From NCBI RefSeq assembly GCF_033118175.1, contig NC_083714.1, positions 10,850,001-10,914,000 on the forward strand: DNA of 64,000 nt, written 5' to 3'. The notes under the pieces were generated by a model. The model was not told the DNA's origin. It did not search any database and saw nothing but the letters and a program-made list of their open reading frames with translations. The DNA comes from Dama dama (Eukaryota; Chordata; Mammalia; Artiodactyla; Cervidae). Positions 45,710 through 56,013 of the stretch are shown piece after piece (positions within the stretch are counted from its first letter, which is position 1; every line of letters starts with the position of its first letter). Made by a program: the position numbers and the translations under genes.

Positions 45710-47500
45710 CAATGTCAGTGGTGCCTGGTACTCCCTACCACCCCGGAGCATGTTCCCTTGTCCACTCCTCAGCTCTCCCCAGCTCGAGTGTCCCCATTCC
45801 CTGGGCCACATTCCAAACTTGCTTCAACTCCTACCACGTTCCTGCCCCGCCCCTCTGCCCACAGAACAACCTCTCCTCCCACTTCCCTGAGAAAACACAG
45901 GCTTTGAAGTGTGAATTACCTCAGTGCCCTGCCCCACTCCTCCCAAACTGGCCTGCCTCTCCAATTTCCTTCCCCTCCAGCCCTCTCTTCTCAGGGGACA
46001 AGGTGCCCCTCTCGTTAAAGGCTAATCTGTTCACCCAGGCCTTGGCCTCATCCACCCCCTCCTTCTCTGGGGCCTTCCTCTGGACATTATGACCCTTCTC
46101 TTCAGGAAACTTTGGCTTCTTTATACCAGCTCTTTCCCTCCTGATTATAAAGTACCTGTCTCTGTTATCCCCCAGAATTAAGTCCCTCCTTTCCTAAAAG
46201 TATTCTCTTGCTCCCCTAACTCTCAGTATCTTTCTCTCTCTTCCCCTCCCTCCTTTTCTCTCTTTTCTTTCCTTCACCCTCAAATTTGCTGAACGTAGAT
46301 TCTATACTTTTCCCAACTTCCCCTTCATACTTCAACCAACTGCCATTTGGCTTCAGCCCCATCCTCCTTGCGAAAGGGCACTACCAAAGATCACCAACGA
46401 CCACTCAAGTGCCAAGTTCAATGATCTCTTTGAACTCTGGGTGGCCAAAGGCACTCTTGGCCAAGTCCTCATTTCTGAGGCTCTCCTTTCTTTCTTAGTC
46501 ACTATCTGCTGGTTTTCCTTCCTACTTCTGGAACCACCCCCCTGTGTATCTTTTGATGACTTTTCTTCTGCTCAGTCCTCAAATATGTGGCTGTCAGTTA
46601 CAATCCACAAACGAAGCTGATACACAGTAATGTTTTCAACGGGTCATGGCAAAATGGAAAAAACATCAAAAGTAGAGTTTTTCAATAATCTCAATGTATT
46701 TAATTATAAATGATTGTCCCTTATTCTGACATTCTGCCTTTTTAAAACTTTTTGGTGGCAAAATATTCTCTCTTTCCTGAAATGATGGCAATGGCATATA
46801 TTAATTTATTTCTTTAACATCCCTATTTGTCAAGATAGAAATGTCCAGTCCCATTAATGTGTTATTCAATGAATGAAAAATTGAAATATATTTCCAGCCT
46901 GAAATGTTCTTGATAGGTGTCTCAAACCTGTTCCAAAACTGAACTGATTTTGTTCCCACCAACCTCCTCTGTACCTGCCTCGATAACCAGTATCATACTG
47001 GCCCAGTCACTCAAGCTAAAAGCCTCAGCCGCTAAGTCCTATTGATTTTGGGCTTGAGAAAATGAGAAAACCATTTCTCACATTTGTCTCCTCTGTGCTC
47101 CCCATTCTCTTGGTTGTTTCTTCAGTTACGGTCTCATCCATCCTCTCTCACATGGATGCTGGAAGCAGCTTCCAGATAGATTCCCCCATTCTTGACTTGG
47201 TCTTTCCAATCATCCTCCTCCCAGTTCATCCTGTGATCTTTCTATAATATGGGACGAACTTTGCTCTTTCTAGGCTTGAACACTTACAGTGATTCCCAGT
47301 TGCCTATGGGAAGTGTCCAGTCTCTTTTGTGTGGCAGTTGAACCCCTTTGCTGCCTAAGCCCAGCCTTCCTCTCCAGCCTTCTGCCTCCAAGGCCCTCCA
47401 TGCACCCTCTACTGCAGCTCCCCTTTAGAGACCTCTACTCTATAAACAGGCCATGTCTTTCACCTGTAATCTTTTCATGGTTTAGAGCCTCTGAAGGTCT
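45710..47500 (+). repeat. Degraded L2-type sequence
   Basis: C/T-rich, protein-less sequence with L2-like phrases: CTTGCTTCAACTCCTACCAC, AAAGATCACCAACGACCACT and CAGTGATTCCCAGTTGCC. It probably includes more than one L2 fragment, and boundaries cannot be set by eye. Confidence 0.5.
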
Positions 47501-47791
47501 CAGTCCCATCCCGTATAGGGTTAATCTCAGGGAACACTGTGGGTCACAACCAGTGGCAGAGCTTAAAATTGATTTAGTGGGTTGCAGCCAGCATTTAACA
47601 AATTGAATGAACAGCAAATGGAAGAGTGAAACACATAGGGTAAGGGTATATATTGTTCTGTGAAGCTTTTGTTTTAGTCATATATCTCTAGATCTAGATT
47701 GAAAGATATATAAATGCATGTCTTTGTTTATGCCATAAAAAACATTTCCTACTGTGAGTCCCAGTCATAAAATTTGACCACACTTGAGGGA

Positions 47792-47921
47792 CTAGATTGG
47801 AGCAGGAAATGGCAACCCACTCCAGTACTCTTACCTGGGGAATTCCATGGACAGAGGAGCCTGGGGAGCTATGGTCCATGGGGTCACAAAGAGTTGGACA
47901 TGACTGAGCAACTAAGCACAG
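47792..47921 (+). mobile_element. Bov-A SINE lacking the tRNA head
   Basis: Starts at GGAGCAGGAAATGGCAACCC and ends at the tail GAGCAACTAAGCACAGCAC, followed by a CA repeat. Confidence 0.85.
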
Positions 47922-47974
47922 CACACACACACACACACACACACATACAAATGTGTGTGTGTGTGTGTGTGTGT
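47922..47974. repeat. (CA)n-(TG)n back-to-back microsatellites
   Basis: A run of about 12 AC units (47922-47946) and a run of about 11 GT units (47953-47974) are separated by only a few bases. They are mutual reverse complements and form a near-perfect palindrome. Confidence 0.92.
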
Positions 47975-48358
47975 CTGTATTGCTTGCTGATGCCTGTCTT
48001 CTGAGATTAGCACAACTAAGCAGGCATGCAAGGGACTATATGTTATTCTGGGACTCATATAATTAGTGCTGTTCATGTCAGAGTCTTGCTTTTGCTGGGG
48101 AGTGTAATAGAGGTCAGGAGAACAGGTGGTGCCAGGGAGGCCTCATGGAAGAGGGATGATTGAGCAGGGTGGGGCTTATGTGGGCAGACAGAATAGGGAA
48201 TGTAATCCTGGCACAGGAGTGGATAGTAACAGGACAGAACATTTGTTAAACATTTATGTAGCAGGCACTGTCCTAAGCATTTTGCATGGATTAACTGGTC
48301 TCACAAACAACCTTGCAAAGAAAATGCAATTTCCAGCCTCATTTATTGGTGAGATTAA

Positions 48359-48437
48359 CACATTATTGACCGGGGGTTGAGGGAGGATTACAGAAACTGA
48401 TGGCTGTGGCATTGAAACGTCTCTGGTCAATAACGTG
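48359..48437 (+). mobile_element. piggyBac-like MITE with TTAA target duplication
   Basis: A 79-bp element begins CACATTATTGACC and ends GGTCAATAACGTG, inverted repeats of 13 bp with one mismatch. TTAA flanks it on each side (48355-48358 and 48438-48441). TTAA duplication is the signature of piggyBac transposition. The ends recall the mammalian MITE MER85 (from memory), but the interior is short. It sits inside a MIR whose own sequence supplies the TTAA. Confidence 0.72.
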
Positions 48438-48461
48438 TTAAGGTGCTTGCCTAAGGTCACA

Positions 48462-48675
48462 CCCCAGCTTCCCTGGTGGCTCAGAGGTAAAGAATCCGAC
48501 TGCGCATTCAGGAGACATCGGTTTGACCCCTGGGTGGGGAAGACCCCCTGGACGAGGGCATGGCAACCCACTCCAGTATTCTTGCCTGGAGAATCCCATA
48601 GACAGAGAAGCCTTGTGAGCTACAAGTCCATGGGGTGGCAAAGAGTCAGACACAACTGTGCAACTAAACAACCAC
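48462..48675 (+). mobile_element. Bov-tA SINE with 9-bp target duplication
   Basis: Complete element from CCAGCTTCCCTGGTGGCTCA to the GACACAACTGTGCAACTAAA tail. AAGGTCACA flanks it at 48453-48461 and 48676-48684. Confidence 0.93.
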
Positions 48676-48760
48676 AAGGTCACAGAACCAAAAGTCACTA
48701 GGCTGAACTTTGAACTCAGGTGGTCTCTGTTCTCTTAACCACTGAGATCTGCCCTGCTAC

Positions 48761-49654
48761 TGGGGATCTGGTGTGGAAAGGGGGCCAAGCAGGGTAAAGG
48801 GAGAGCCTGTGCCAGCAGGAAACTAGAGGAGGACTTAGAATGCCAGGTAGAAAAGTCCAGAAAAGGCTCTGCTCTCACCTCGGGAAAGGAGATGTTACTT
48901 GTTCCCTCTAGCCTTTGCCTCTTGGCCCAGGGTCCCTGGGGTCGCAGGCAGGAAGCCTAGAAACCAGAATGCAGGCCTCATGGAGGCGAGAAGCAAGACA
49001 GCCTCTGTTCTGAGAGAGGAGGGATGGGGGCGATTCTCTTCCCACCCAAGCCTGTCCCCAGAGCAAAACTAGCAAATGGCGCCTGGGGCCTCTGCCCTCA
49101 AGTCCAAATGTCCCAAATGTGCCAAGCCTTGGACCCAGCCTCTTAGGTGCCTGGGATGGGGGTCCCCTCTGGAGAACAGTTTGTTGCTGTGTCAGCTCTC
49201 CTCCTACACTTTTTTCCCTCTTGGCTGCCATTCAGTCCAGGGCCTGTGGCCCATGTGGTGCTGGGCTCTCTGGGCAGAGCCCCTCACAGCTCCCCATTTG
49301 CTCCTCATTTGGAATGGCAGGGGCTTAGAAAAACAGAGCACTGAGGAAGCAGGAGGGTGGGAGGGAAGGTGCCTGGGAATGTCACTCCCTCTTCTATTCA
49401 ATCTGTCCAGCCCTGGCTCCTCTGGCCAGCCTCCTTTCCAAGCCTGGCCTGAGGCCTGGGGAAGATGCAGTGATGCCGAATTGTCAGTAGTACTGAATTC
49501 TCAGTAGTGCATTCTCTTCTCTTTTCTTTTTAGTCTTGGCATCCTGCAGATCCTGCCAAGGTAAATAACATACTGGTAACCAGCGGCAGATATCTTCTTG
49601 GGAAGTGGGTCCTGACAAACTAGTAAGAATAATCACCACCACAACAAAAATGTT
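48761..49654. other. Intergenic, no gene seen
   Basis: G/C-richer unique sequence with overlapping open frames on both strands (longest about 143 codons, 49076-49507, + strand). None shows a domain, and frames overlap in antisense, as expected of G/C-rich chance frames. Confidence 0.4.
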
Positions 49655-49880
49655 CTGTTCTGTGCTTAGTTGTGTCTGACTCTTTGCAACCCTGTGGATT
49701 GTAGCCCACCAGGCTCCTCTGTCCATGGGATTCTCCCAGCAAGAATATTGGAGTGGTTTGCCATTTCCTTCTCCAGGGAATCTTCCCCACTCAGAGACTG
49801 AAACTGCATCTCGTGGATTGTAGGTTTCTTTACTGCAATTCTTTACTGAAATCCTGTGTTGCAGGATTAAATACTGCTGA
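49655..49880 (-). mobile_element. Bov-tA SINE, left arm of an inverted pair
   Basis: On the - strand the Bov-A body is clear (GGCAAACCACTCCAATATTC). The head is poorly conserved: it contains a repeated TTTCTTTACTG / TTCTTTACTGAA segment at about 49826-49850. Confidence 0.82.
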
Positions 49881-49912
49881 ACCACTGAGTAGGTGACATG
49901 CATGGAGCACTT

Positions 49913-50043
49913 CCTGTGGAGAAGGGAATGGCAACCCACTCCTGTATTCTTGCCTGGAGAATTCCATAGGCAGGGGAGCCTGGTAGGCTACAGGCCATAG
50001 GGTCCCAAAAGTTGGACACGACTGAGCAAATAACACTACTACT
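49913..50043 (+). mobile_element. Bov-A SINE, right arm of an inverted pair
   Basis: Starts at CCTGTGGAGAAGGGAATGGC, with the head missing. An 11-bp target duplication ATGGAGCACTT flanks it (49902-49912 and 50044-50054). The target lies at the start of a reverse MIR that continues to about 50210. Confidence 0.88.
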
Positions 50044-50639
50044 ATGGAGCACTTGTGATGTGCCAGGCACTGTGCTAAGCACTTTATTGCTTTATTATTT
50101 CATTTGCTCCTATGGAAATATTAGGAGGTGGATACTATGATTCCTCCCATTTAAAGACATGCAGGAAACTGGGGCACAGAAGATTAAGTGACTTAGCAAG
50201 TAGTTAGTGAGGAAAAGATCTGAGATTGAGATTTAAGTCTGTTTTGTTTCAGTGCTGTCTGAGACTTTAGAATCCATCTCTGTAGGGTATGGTAGGGTAT
50301 GGTCCTTGTGACAGTTGCCCTGGGTGCCCCACTTTGAGGCCCTTGTGCTGCTATGAAGTTAAGCAGATGGCAGAGGGGGCCAATGGAGGTGGGTGACTGG
50401 TGCCATAAGCCTAATACAACTCCATCATGGCCATCGCCAGTGCTCTGAGACTCGACCTGACCTGTCAACGGCACCGCTTCTTGACTAGGAAATGGGGACC
50501 ACCAGAAGTGCTGTCTTTACTTGCTTCATGACAGTTCTGTATTCAGCCTTCAGTAGCCATTGTTATATAATGGTTTGGTTACCACTGTAGCTCAGGCCCT
50601 TATCCTCTAATGTCAGTATTTTTGCAGTAGACCTTAAAG

Positions 50640-51075
50640 TGAAAAGTTTGGGCTTTAGAGTTGGATCAATTTAGTGTGTGTCCCAGCTCTGGCACTTAGC
50701 TGTGTGGCCTGGGGCAAATAACTTTTCATATCTCAATTTTCCCATCTGTGAAATGAGATAATAATGGTGCCTATCTCACAAGGTTGTAGTGAAGGCTGAA
50801 TGAAAGAATGTGTCGATTGTTCAACCTGACACATATTTAGGACCCAGTATATGTTGGCTGTAATCAGTTATTGTAATTATTCTGTTTTTCTCCTCACCAC
50901 TGTAGTTATTCAGAATATTGGCTTCGGAAGCAGGCCTGGGTTGGAATCCCTCATCTGTAGTTTACCATTCAGGTGGTCTTGGGTATATTAACCAATCTCT
51001 CTGAGCCTCAACTTCCTGGAGATGAAAACAATAGTACCCATCTCATAGGGTTGGAGTGAAGATAGAATTAAATAG
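50640..51075 (+). repeat. Two MIR remnants in tandem
   Basis: Copies at about 50640-50875 (CCAGCTCTGGCACTTAGCTG) and 50915-51075 (AGCCTCAACTTCCTGGAGAT). Both are + strand and degraded. Confidence 0.65.
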
Positions 51076-51099
51076 TATAGGTAAACTGGCATTAATTAT

Positions 51100-51590
51100 T
51101 TTTCTCCCACACACTTTCAGGTGTTTTCTGTACACACAGCAAGATTCAGCTTTCTAAAATACACCTTCCAGGCTGCTCATACATCTGCACTGGCAACCCA
51201 TGACCAGATAAGTCAGGCATTCACAATTTCCCCTATAACTTTAGCCTCACTTCCAATTCCACCCAGTTCCTCCTCTCACTTCCAGCAGTCTTGTTACTAC
51301 ACCGGCCCTGCACATGGCCATCTCTACTCCTGCCTGCCTACGTCTCTTTCCCCATGTCTCATATTCTACCTCTCCCTGCCCCTTTGACCCACAGTTACTC
51401 CAGGACATGCCAGTATCCACCTACTTCCATGGCTTTATCATCTATGCTCCTTTCTCAGATGTGAAGCAAGGTATCCTATTGAAGTGATCAGGGGAGGGGC
51501 TTGTGTCTTTGTCATCTCCCCACACCCCCTATCAGCACCCGGCACAGGACTGGGTACACAGAGGGCACTCATTCCATGTGACTGGGAAGC
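51100..51590 (+). repeat. L2 3'-end sequence
   Basis: TTCCAGGCTGCTCATACATC and the later GCACCCGGCACAGGACTGGG are L2-like. The segment contains an 88-codon frame (51121-51387) without any domain. Confidence 0.55.
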
Positions 51591-52074
51591 CATGCAACAC
51601 AGGGTAATTGGTCTGAGAAGACTAATTTTAGTCAGTCTAGCAGAGCCTTAGGGGCTGTAGGGTAGGGGGACAAACAGCCATGACAGGTGCACAGGCCAGG
51701 ATGGGTTTCTCTGTTTGTATTTTGGCCTTGTAAGACAGAGTATCCATGATCCCAGGATGGGGGAGTTTAGAAGGTAGCTGTTGACTTGGTTGGGGCAGCT
51801 CAGGAGCAAGGCAGGTCAGAAGTAAAAGGAGCTCAGCAGAGGTCCTTGGAGGGAAGGCATCTAGAAATTCTCTCCACCTTATCGCCAGTTATCTCCTCGA
51901 TTGACAGAAAATTTATAAGCATGTTTAAAGTTTCACCTCCACCCTCCTTCTTCCCCTCTTCTCTAGCCTCAGCCTAGACCAGCAGGCCTAAAAGTGTGAT
52001 CCAAAAACATCTGGGGGCTCCTAAGATTCTATCAGAAGTGCGCCAGCTGCGAAGGACCGCGCAGAAGCGTGGCC

Positions 52075-52375
52075 CGTGAGGAGCTACCCCTTGCCTAAGG
52101 TCAGGGGTAGCGACCGAGAGCACCAGGCTGTGACAGCGCAGGAGCCGCGCAGAGGAGGTTCCCCACGTCCGAGGTCAGGGGCAGCGGCCGAGAGGAGCAA
52201 CCCCACCTCCAAGGAGCGGCTGCTGCGCGGGCACAGGAGGGCCGAGAGGAGCTACTCCACGTTCAAGGTCAGGAGGGGTGTCCATGAGAAGATACGCCTC
52301 ATCCAAGGTAAGGAGCAGTGGTTGCGCTTTGCTGGAGCAGCCGTGAAGAGATACCCCACATCCAAGGTAAGAGAA
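52075..52375 (+). repeat. Tandem monomers at the BovB 5' end
   Basis: About five imperfect units built around GAGGAGCTACCCCACGTCCA-like and AAGGTCAGGGG sequences, G/C-rich and with many CpG. Such 5' arrays probably hold the promoter of the element. They also give a spurious 105-codon open frame. Confidence 0.7.
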
Positions 52376-52799
52376 ACCCAAGTAAGACGGTAGGTGTTGC
52401 GAAAGGGCATCAGAGGGCAGACACACTGAAACCATAATCACAGAAAACTAGCCAATCTGATCACATGGACCACAGCCTTGTCTAACTCAATGGAACTAAG
52501 CCATGCCGTGTGGGGCCACCCAAGACGGTTGGGTCATGGTGGAGAGGTCTGACAGAATGTGGTCCACTGGAGAAGGGAATGGCAAACCACTTCAGTATTC
52601 TTGCCTTGAGAACCCCATGAACAGTATGAGAAGGCAAAAAGATAGGATACTGAAAGAGGAACTCCCCAGGTCAGTAGGAGCCCAATATGCTACTGGAGAT
52701 CAGTGGAAAAATAACTCCAGAAAGAATGAAGGGATGGAGCCAAAGCAAAAACAATACCCAGTTATGGATGTGACTGGTGACAGAAGCAAGGTCTGATGC

Positions 52800-53774
52800 T
52801 GTAAAGAGCAATATTGCATAGGAACCTGGAATGTTAGGTCCATGAATCAAGGCAAATTGGAAGTGGTCAAACAGGAGATGGCAAGAGTGAATGTTGACAT
52901 TCTAGGAATGAGCAAACTAAAATGGACTTGAATGGGTGAATTTAACTCAGATGACCATTATATCTACTACTGTGGGCAGGAATCCCTTAGAAGAAATGGA
53001 GTGGCCATCATAGTCAACAAAACAGTCCGAAATGCAGTACTTGGATGCAATCTCAAAAACGACAGAATGATCTCTGTTCGTTTCCAAGGCAAACCATTCA
53101 ATATCACGGTAATCCAAGCCTATGCCCCAACCAGTAACACTGAAGAAGCTGAAGTTGAATGGTTCTATGAAGACCTACAAGACCTTTTAGAACTAACACC
53201 CAAAAAAGATGTCCTTTTCATTATAGGGGACTGGAATGCAAAAGTAGGAAGTCAAGAAACACCTGGAGTAGCAGGCAAATTTGGCCTTGGAGTACAGAAT
53301 GAAGCAGGGCAAAGGCTAATAGAGTTTTGCCAAGAGAACGCACTGATCATAGCAAACACCCTCTTCCAACAACACAAGAGAAGACTCTACACATGGACAT
53401 CACCAGATGGTCAACACCCAAATCAGATTGATTGTATTCTTTGCAGTGAAAGATGGAGAAGCTCCCTACAGTCAGCAAAAAGAAGACCAGGAGCTGACTG
53501 TGGCTCAGATCATGAACTCCTTATTGCCAAATTCAGACTTAAACTGAAGAAAGTGGAGAAAACCACTAGATCATTCAGGTATGACCTAAATCAAATCCGT
53601 TATGACTATACAGTGGAAGTGAGAAATAGAATTAAGGGACTAGATCTGATAAAGAGCCTGATGAACTATGGACGGAGGTTCATGACATTGTACAGGAGAC
53701 AGGGATCAAGACCATTCCCATGGAAAAGAAATGCAAAAAGGCAAAATGGTTGTCTGAGGAGGCCTTACAAATAG
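52800..53774 (+). pseudogene. BovB endonuclease domain, disabled
   Basis: The APE-type endonuclease begins with GTWNVRSMNQGKLEVV-type sequence (frame from about 52820). A TGA at 52929-52931 interrupts it, where the family has Gly (gga). The frame resumes MGEFNSDDHYIYYCGQESLR (52932) and contains the conserved boxes IIGDWNAKVG and GSDHELLIAK. The residue at 52914-52916 is Lys (MSKLKW), where other BovB copies have the catalytic Glu (from memory, SELKW). Coding goes out of frame after about 53650, ending at 53774. Confidence 0.82.
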
Positions 53775-53826
53775 CTGTGAAAAGAAGAGAAGCGAAAAGC
53801 AAGGAGAAAAGGAAAGATATTCCCAT

Positions 53827-55230
53827 TTGAATGCAAAGTTCCAAAGAATAGCAGAGAGAGACAAGAAAACCTTCCTCAGCAATCAATGCAAAGAAAAAGA
53901 GGAAAACAACAGAATGGGAAAGACTAGAGATCTCTTCAAGAAAATTAGAGATACCAAGAGAACATTTCATGCAAAGATGGGTTCGATAAAGGACAGAAAT
54001 GATATGGACCTAACAGAAGCAGAAGATATTAAGAAGAGGTGGCAAGAATACACAGAAGAATTGTACAAAAAACATCTTCATGACCCAGATAATCACAATG
54101 GTGCGATCACTCACCTAGAGCCAGACATCCTGGAATGTGAAGTCAAGTGGGCCTTAGGAAGCATTACTACGAACAAAGCTAGTGGATGTGATGGAATTAA
54201 AACTGAGCTATTTCAAATCCTAAAAGATGATGCTGTGAAAGTGCTGCACTCAATATACCAGCAAATTTGGAAAACTCAGCAGGGGCCACAGGACTGGAAA
54301 CAGTCAGTTTTCATTCTAATCCCTAAGAAAGGCAATCCCAAAGACTGCTCAAACTACCGCACAGTTGCACTCATCTCACATGCTAGTAAAGTAATGCTCA
54401 AAATTCTCCAAGCCAGGCTTCAGCAATACATGAACCGCGAACTTCCATATGTTCAAGCTGGTTTTAGAAAAGGCAGAGGAACCAGAGGTCAAATTGCCAA
54501 TATCTGCTGGATCATCTAAAAAGCAAGAGAGTTCCAGAAAAACATCTATTTCTGCTTTATTGACTACGCCAAAGCGTTCGACTGTGTGGATCACAATAAA
54601 CTGGAAACTTCTGAAAGAGATGGGAATACCAGACCACCTGACCTGCCTCTTGAGAAACCTGTATGCAGGTCAGGAAGCAACAGTTAGAACTGGACATGGC
54701 TCAACAGACTGTTTCCAAATAGGAAAAGGAGTACATCAAGGCTGTATATTGTCACCCTGCTTATTTAAGTTACATGCACAGTTCATCATGAGAAACGCTG
54801 GGGTGGATGAAGCACAAGCTGGAATCAAGATTGCTGGGAGAAATATCAATAACTCAGATATGCAGATGACACCACCCTTATGGCAGAGAGTGTAGAGGAA
54901 CTAAAAAGCCTCTTGATGAAAGTGAAAGAGGAGAGTGAAAAAGTTGGCTCAAAGCTTAACATTCAGAAAACTAAGATCATGGCATCTGGTCCCATCACTT
55001 CATGGGAAATAGATGGGGAAACAGTGGAAATAGTGTCAGACTTTAGTTTTGGGGGCTCCAAAATCACTGCAGATGGTGACTGCAGCCATGAAATTAAAAG
55101 ATGCTTACTCCTTGAAAGGAAAGTTATGACCAACCTAGATAGTGTATTAAAAAGCAGAGACATTACTTTGCTAACAAAGATCTGTTTGGCCAAAGGCTAT
55201 GATTTTTCCAGTGGTCATGTATGGATGTGA
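53827..55230 (+). pseudogene. BovB reverse transcriptase domain, disabled
   Basis: A frame at 53827-54519 holds the linker (NRMGKTRDLFKKIRDTKRTF) and the first RT motifs (NYRTVALISHASKV). TAA at 54517-54519 ends it. A frameshift near 54602 moves coding to another frame (MGIPDHLTCLLRNLYAGQEA), and another near 54853 restores the first frame just before the YADD box at 54859-54870. The later frame (54880-55230) ends early. At least three lesions therefore separate the catalytic motifs. Confidence 0.85.
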
Positions 55231-55656
55231 GAGTTGGACTGTGAAGAAAGCTGAGCGCCGAAAAATTGATGCTTTGAACTATGGTGTTGGAGAAGACTCT
55301 TGAGAGTCCCTTGGACTGCAAGGAGATCCAACCAGTCCATCTTAAAGGAAATCAGTCCTGGGTTTTCATTGGAAGGACTGATGCTGAAGCTGAAACTCCA
55401 ATACTTTGGCCACCTCATGCGAAGAGTTGACTCATTGGGAAAGACCCTGGTGCTGGGAAGGATTGGGGGCAGGAGGAGAAGGGGACGACATTGGATGGGA
55501 TGGCTGGATGGCATCACTGACTCGATGGGCATAGGTTTGGGTAGACTCTGGGAGTTGGTGATGGACAGGGAGGCCTGGCATGCTGCAATTCATGGGTTCG
55601 CAAAGAGTCGGACATGACTGAGCAACTGAACTGAACTGAACTGAAAATTCTATCAG

Positions 55657-55889
55657 GGGGTTCAGTCAAAGCTACTTGCTTGGTAATATGGAGACATTAT
55701 TTGCCATTTTCATTGTGTTTACATTTGCACTGATGGAACAAAAGCAATAGTGGGTCAAAGTACCTAAGCATGGATCAAGGCAGTGGCACTAAACTGCATT
55801 CATGTTTTTCATCATCAATATATACCTGGTAAAAGAAATGTGAGTTTCACTTAAGAATGTTCTGGGAGGGGGAGGGGGAGAATGTTCTG
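55657..55889. other. Intergenic, with short direct repeat
   Basis: GAATGTTCTGGGAGG and GAATGTTCTGGGGG occur 24 bases apart at about 55856 and 55880, next to a GGGAGG-rich tract. The right copy abuts a CHR SINE, so it may be an imperfect target duplication. Confidence 0.4.
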
Positions 55890-55891
55890 GG

Positions 55892-56013
55892 GGACTTCCC
55901 TGGCAGTCCAGTGGTTAAGACTCTGCCTTCCAATGCAGGGGTTGAGTTTGATCCCAGGATAGGGACCTAAGAACCTGAATGCCACAAGGTCTGATCAAAA
56001 AGGTAAAAAAAAA
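55892..56013 (+). mobile_element. CHR SINE
   Basis: GGGACTTCCCTGGCAGTCCA head, GTTGAGTTTGATCCCAGGAT and a poly(A)-rich tail at about 56006. Confidence 0.85.

Larger units (their letters stand above)
48240..48760 (-). repeat. MIR split by a piggyBac-like MITE and a Bov-tA
   Basis: MIR pieces lie at about 48240-48354, 48442-48461 and 48676-48760 (CAGGCACTGTCCTAAGCATT; CTTGCCTAAGGTCAC; TCTTAACCACTGAGATCTGC). Removing the two insertions restores a continuous MIR. Confidence 0.75.
52036..55646 (+). mobile_element. Full-length BovB LINE (inactive) with 10-bp target duplication
   Basis: A BovB retrotransposon with its 5' region (52036-52560, tandem monomers), endonuclease (about 52800-53560), linker, reverse transcriptase (about 54100-54990) and 3' tail. 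ATTCTATCAG flanks it exactly at 52026-52035 and 55647-55656. At 3.6 kb it is the only copy in the window with both the endonuclease and the 5' end. The family encodes endonuclease and reverse transcriptase that copy its RNA at nicked target sites, and it supplies the machinery for Bov SINEs. BovB is known for horizontal transfer between vertebrate lineages. Stops and frameshifts make this copy non-functional. Confidence 0.93.

Noticed and set aside
49076..49507. 143-codon + strand frame in G/C-rich sequence
   Set aside because: It overlaps several frames on both strands with similar lengths, typical of G/C-rich non-coding DNA. The translation has no family resemblance.
52076..52393. 105-codon Arg-rich frame
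   Set aside because: It is produced by the tandem G/C-rich monomers at the BovB 5' end.
52932..55617. Long open frames with endonuclease and reverse transcriptase as a host gene or retron-like system
   Set aside because: They are the disabled coding region of a BovB LINE with target duplication. Similar fragments recur at eight other places in the window.
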